Source: Gammaproteobacteria bacterium (GTDB lineage Bacteria > Pseudomonadota > Gammaproteobacteria > UBA6429 > Thiohalophilaceae). Taken from it: a stretch of DNA of 64,000 nt. Within the stretch, counting starts at the first letter, position 1. The number at the start of each line of letters is the position of its first letter. Under the pieces are notes generated by a model that saw only the letters and a list, made by a program, of their open reading frames with translations, was not told the origin of the DNA and did no database searches. Below, in pieces: positions 62,801-64,000 of this stretch. Both the position numbers and the translations under genes were made by a program. The stretch covers positions 1-64,000 of the forward strand of contig JAOULO010000014.1 of assembly GCA_029881995.1 (NCBI GenBank), written 5' to 3'.

Positions 62801-63379
62801 ATGAGTGATAGAAAACAACAAATTATTGAACACGCTGCCGAATTGGTCGCAACCGTGGGTTTTGACAGTTTTAGTTACAACGACCTGTCAGAGCGCCTGG
62901 GGATTACTAAGGCGAGCCTGCATCATCATTTTCCAAAAAAGGAAGATCTTGGTCTTGGCCTGCTGGACCAGATGATCGCCTTTAAAGAACAGAAAAGAGA
63001 TGAGCTGTTACAGGCCGGGGAAACACCACTACAACGGATTGAAGTTTATTTCTCGTTTTACCGTGAAATGTGTGTTGATGCCGAGTGTTCACAAATTTGC
63101 CCTGTTAGTTCACTTCAGGCTGAAATAAATGTCATACCGGCAAGTATGCGAGAAAAACTCATGATACTGGATGAGATTGAATCTCGGCTTGTCACCGAAA
63201 TCTTATCGCAAGGTCGGGAACTGGGTGAATTGAAGTTTTTAGGAGAACCCGAGCACCACGCCATGATGATGATCTCGGCTATTAAAGGAGCAGTCCAGTT
63301 TTCTCGCTCCCACGGTGTTGAAGCAGTTGATAACACAATTAAACAACTGAAATATTCTTTGGGACTCAACCCCCAATAA
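62801..63379 (+). CDS. TetR-family regulator (second exporter module)
   Basis: A 192-residue repressor: N-terminal HTH (YNDLSERLGITKASLHHHFP, near 27-46) and a helical C-terminal domain. It starts at 62801; the open frame back to 62765 would run through the palindromic operator and -35, so it is rejected. No Shine-Dalgarno. It carries CSQICPVSS in its ligand domain, with two cysteines that could be sensors, though this is inference. It is 46 bp before the second MMPL gene. Confidence 0.9.
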   Translation: MSDRKQQIIEHAAELVATVGFDSFSYNDLSERLGITKASLHHHFPKKEDLGLGLLDQMIAFKEQKRDELLQAGETPLQRIEVYFSFYREMCVDAECSQICPVSSLQAEINVIPASMREKLMILDEIESRLVTEILSQGRELGELKFLGEPEHHAMMMISAIKGAVQFSRSHGVEAVDNTIKQLKYSLGLNPQ

Positions 63380-63425
63380 CAACACATCAGGACTGGCGCA
63401 AACAGTCTGATAAGGAGATAAGACG

Positions 63426-64000
63426 ATGCAACATGGAAATAGCTTTGCGGCTAAATTCTCAAACTTTGTTTTACGCTATCGCTGGTGGATAGTCGTTATC
63501 AATATCCTCGCCGTTATGGGGGCTGCAAGTGGTGGGCGATTTCTGCAGTTTACCAATGACTATCGTGTATTTTTCTCTGAAGACAATCCTGAGTTGATTG
63601 CCTTTGAAAATATGGAGAACAGTTATAGCAAAGATGACAATGTTCTGATCGTCATTGCACCAAAAAACAAAAATGTCTTTACCAATGAGACTCTACACAT
63701 TATTGAAAAGTACACCAGGGAAGCCTGGCAAATGCCTTATTCCATCCGTGTTGATTCTCTAAGTAATTTTCAGCACACCTATGCCAGAGGTGATGAGCTG
63801 GTTGTCGCCGATCTGGTAAAAGATGCCAAATCTCTCACATATTCCCAGATTCAGACCATTCGTGATGTTGCTATGAATGAGCCACAACTGGTCAAGCGCA
63901 ATGTCTCGGCAAAAGGCCACGTAACTGGCATTAATGTTACCGTTCAATTGCCAGGCAAGGACCCTGTTGGGGAAGGCCCGGAAGTCACCCAACATGCACG
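63426..64000 (+). CDS. MMPL/RND-type exporter, second copy (cut by right edge)
   Basis: First 191 codons of a pump homologous to the one at 60409. ATG at 63426 with AAGGAG upstream. N-terminal segments line up: ASGGRFLQFTNDYRVFFSED (here) with the ASGGRFLTFSTNYRIFFSAD (first copy), then DNVLIVIAP, PYSIRVDSLSNFQHT and NVTVQLPGKDP. It is a paralogue from a tandem duplication of the TetR-MMPL unit. The rest lies outside the window. Confidence 0.9.
   Translation, partial: MQHGNSFAAKFSNFVLRYRWWIVVINILAVMGAASGGRFLQFTNDYRVFFSEDNPELIAFENMENSYSKDDNVLIVIAPKNKNVFTNETLHIIEKYTREAWQMPYSIRVDSLSNFQHTYARGDELVVADLVKDAKSLTYSQIQTIRDVAMNEPQLVKRNVSAKGHVTGINVTVQLPGKDPVGEGPEVTQHA

Overview
The window is a gammaproteobacterial chromosome segment of roughly mid-40s GC percent by eye. 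The evidence is the E. coli-like ygfB-pepP-ubiH-ubiI / zapA-6S RNA-ygfA neighbourhood, the Pseudomonas-like rpe-gph-trpE ... trpG-trpD-trpC-crp ... speD-coq7 order, and the rpsU-dnaG-rpoD macromolecular synthesis operon. Codon use and operon style are uniform. I see no prophage, insertion sequence, integron or CRISPR array, so this looks like core genome with a few accessory pockets. I could not assign a genus.

Layout. 1-3.2 kb: Fur-boxed iron(III) ABC importer (the permease runs off the left edge) and a CPA1 Na+/H+ antiporter. 3.3-9.8 kb: ubiquinone hydroxylases, pepP, ygfB, the divergent TIGR02449-zapA pair, 6S RNA, ygfA and an EVE-domain protein. 9.8-10.8 kb: very AT-rich spacer and a lysine-repeat histone-like protein. 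10.8-13.4 kb: ilvA, rpiA, a DUF2905 protein. 13.4-17 kb: a compact divergent module of an OprO/P-type porin, a periplasmic DsrE-family protein, an ECF sigma factor and an anti-sigma factor whose periplasmic part looks like the same DsrE fold. 17-22.3 kb: a giant FAD/Fe-S oxidoreductase and a general porin. 23-25.3 kb: tRNA-Gln, rpsI-rplM, a candidate small RNA, a hydrolase and a 2Fe-2S ferredoxin. 25.4-29.6 kb: a GlcF-like Fe-S protein, two small outer-membrane barrels, coq7, speD. 29.6-33 kb: VOC protein, DUF885 protein, OsmC protein and crp. 33-39.9 kb: the split trp genes with an inserted MFS pump, gph and rpe. 40-46 kb: hydrolase, CopD-like protein, zinc-sensing diguanylate cyclase, DjlA, copper ATPase with a 28-residue membrane protein. 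46-52.8 kb: HDOD protein, tsaD, rpsU, yqeY, dnaG, rpoD, tRNA. 52.8-58.8 kb: a PhnD-like binding protein paired with a trypsin-like protease, an unknown 564-residue protein and a thioredoxin-domain protein. 59-64 kb: two TetR + MMPL/RND exporter modules in tandem, the second cut by the right edge.

The most novel-looking system is the 13.4-17 kb module. Both divergent transcripts start from near-identical ECF-type promoter motifs (GGAAT, 17 nt, CGTC) facing away from each other. The secreted DsrE protein and the sensor domain of the anti-sigma factor share an Ala-Cys position and overall strand pattern. I infer an autoregulated envelope circuit that senses a ligand or sulfur/redox state through DsrE domains and controls a porin. 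Other notable items are a small-RNA gene with a consensus promoter and an anti-Shine-Dalgarno loop, a CZB-PAS-GGDEF diguanylate cyclase with the same zinc-ligand spacing as E. coli DgcZ, and two TetR promoters that appear to give leaderless transcripts.
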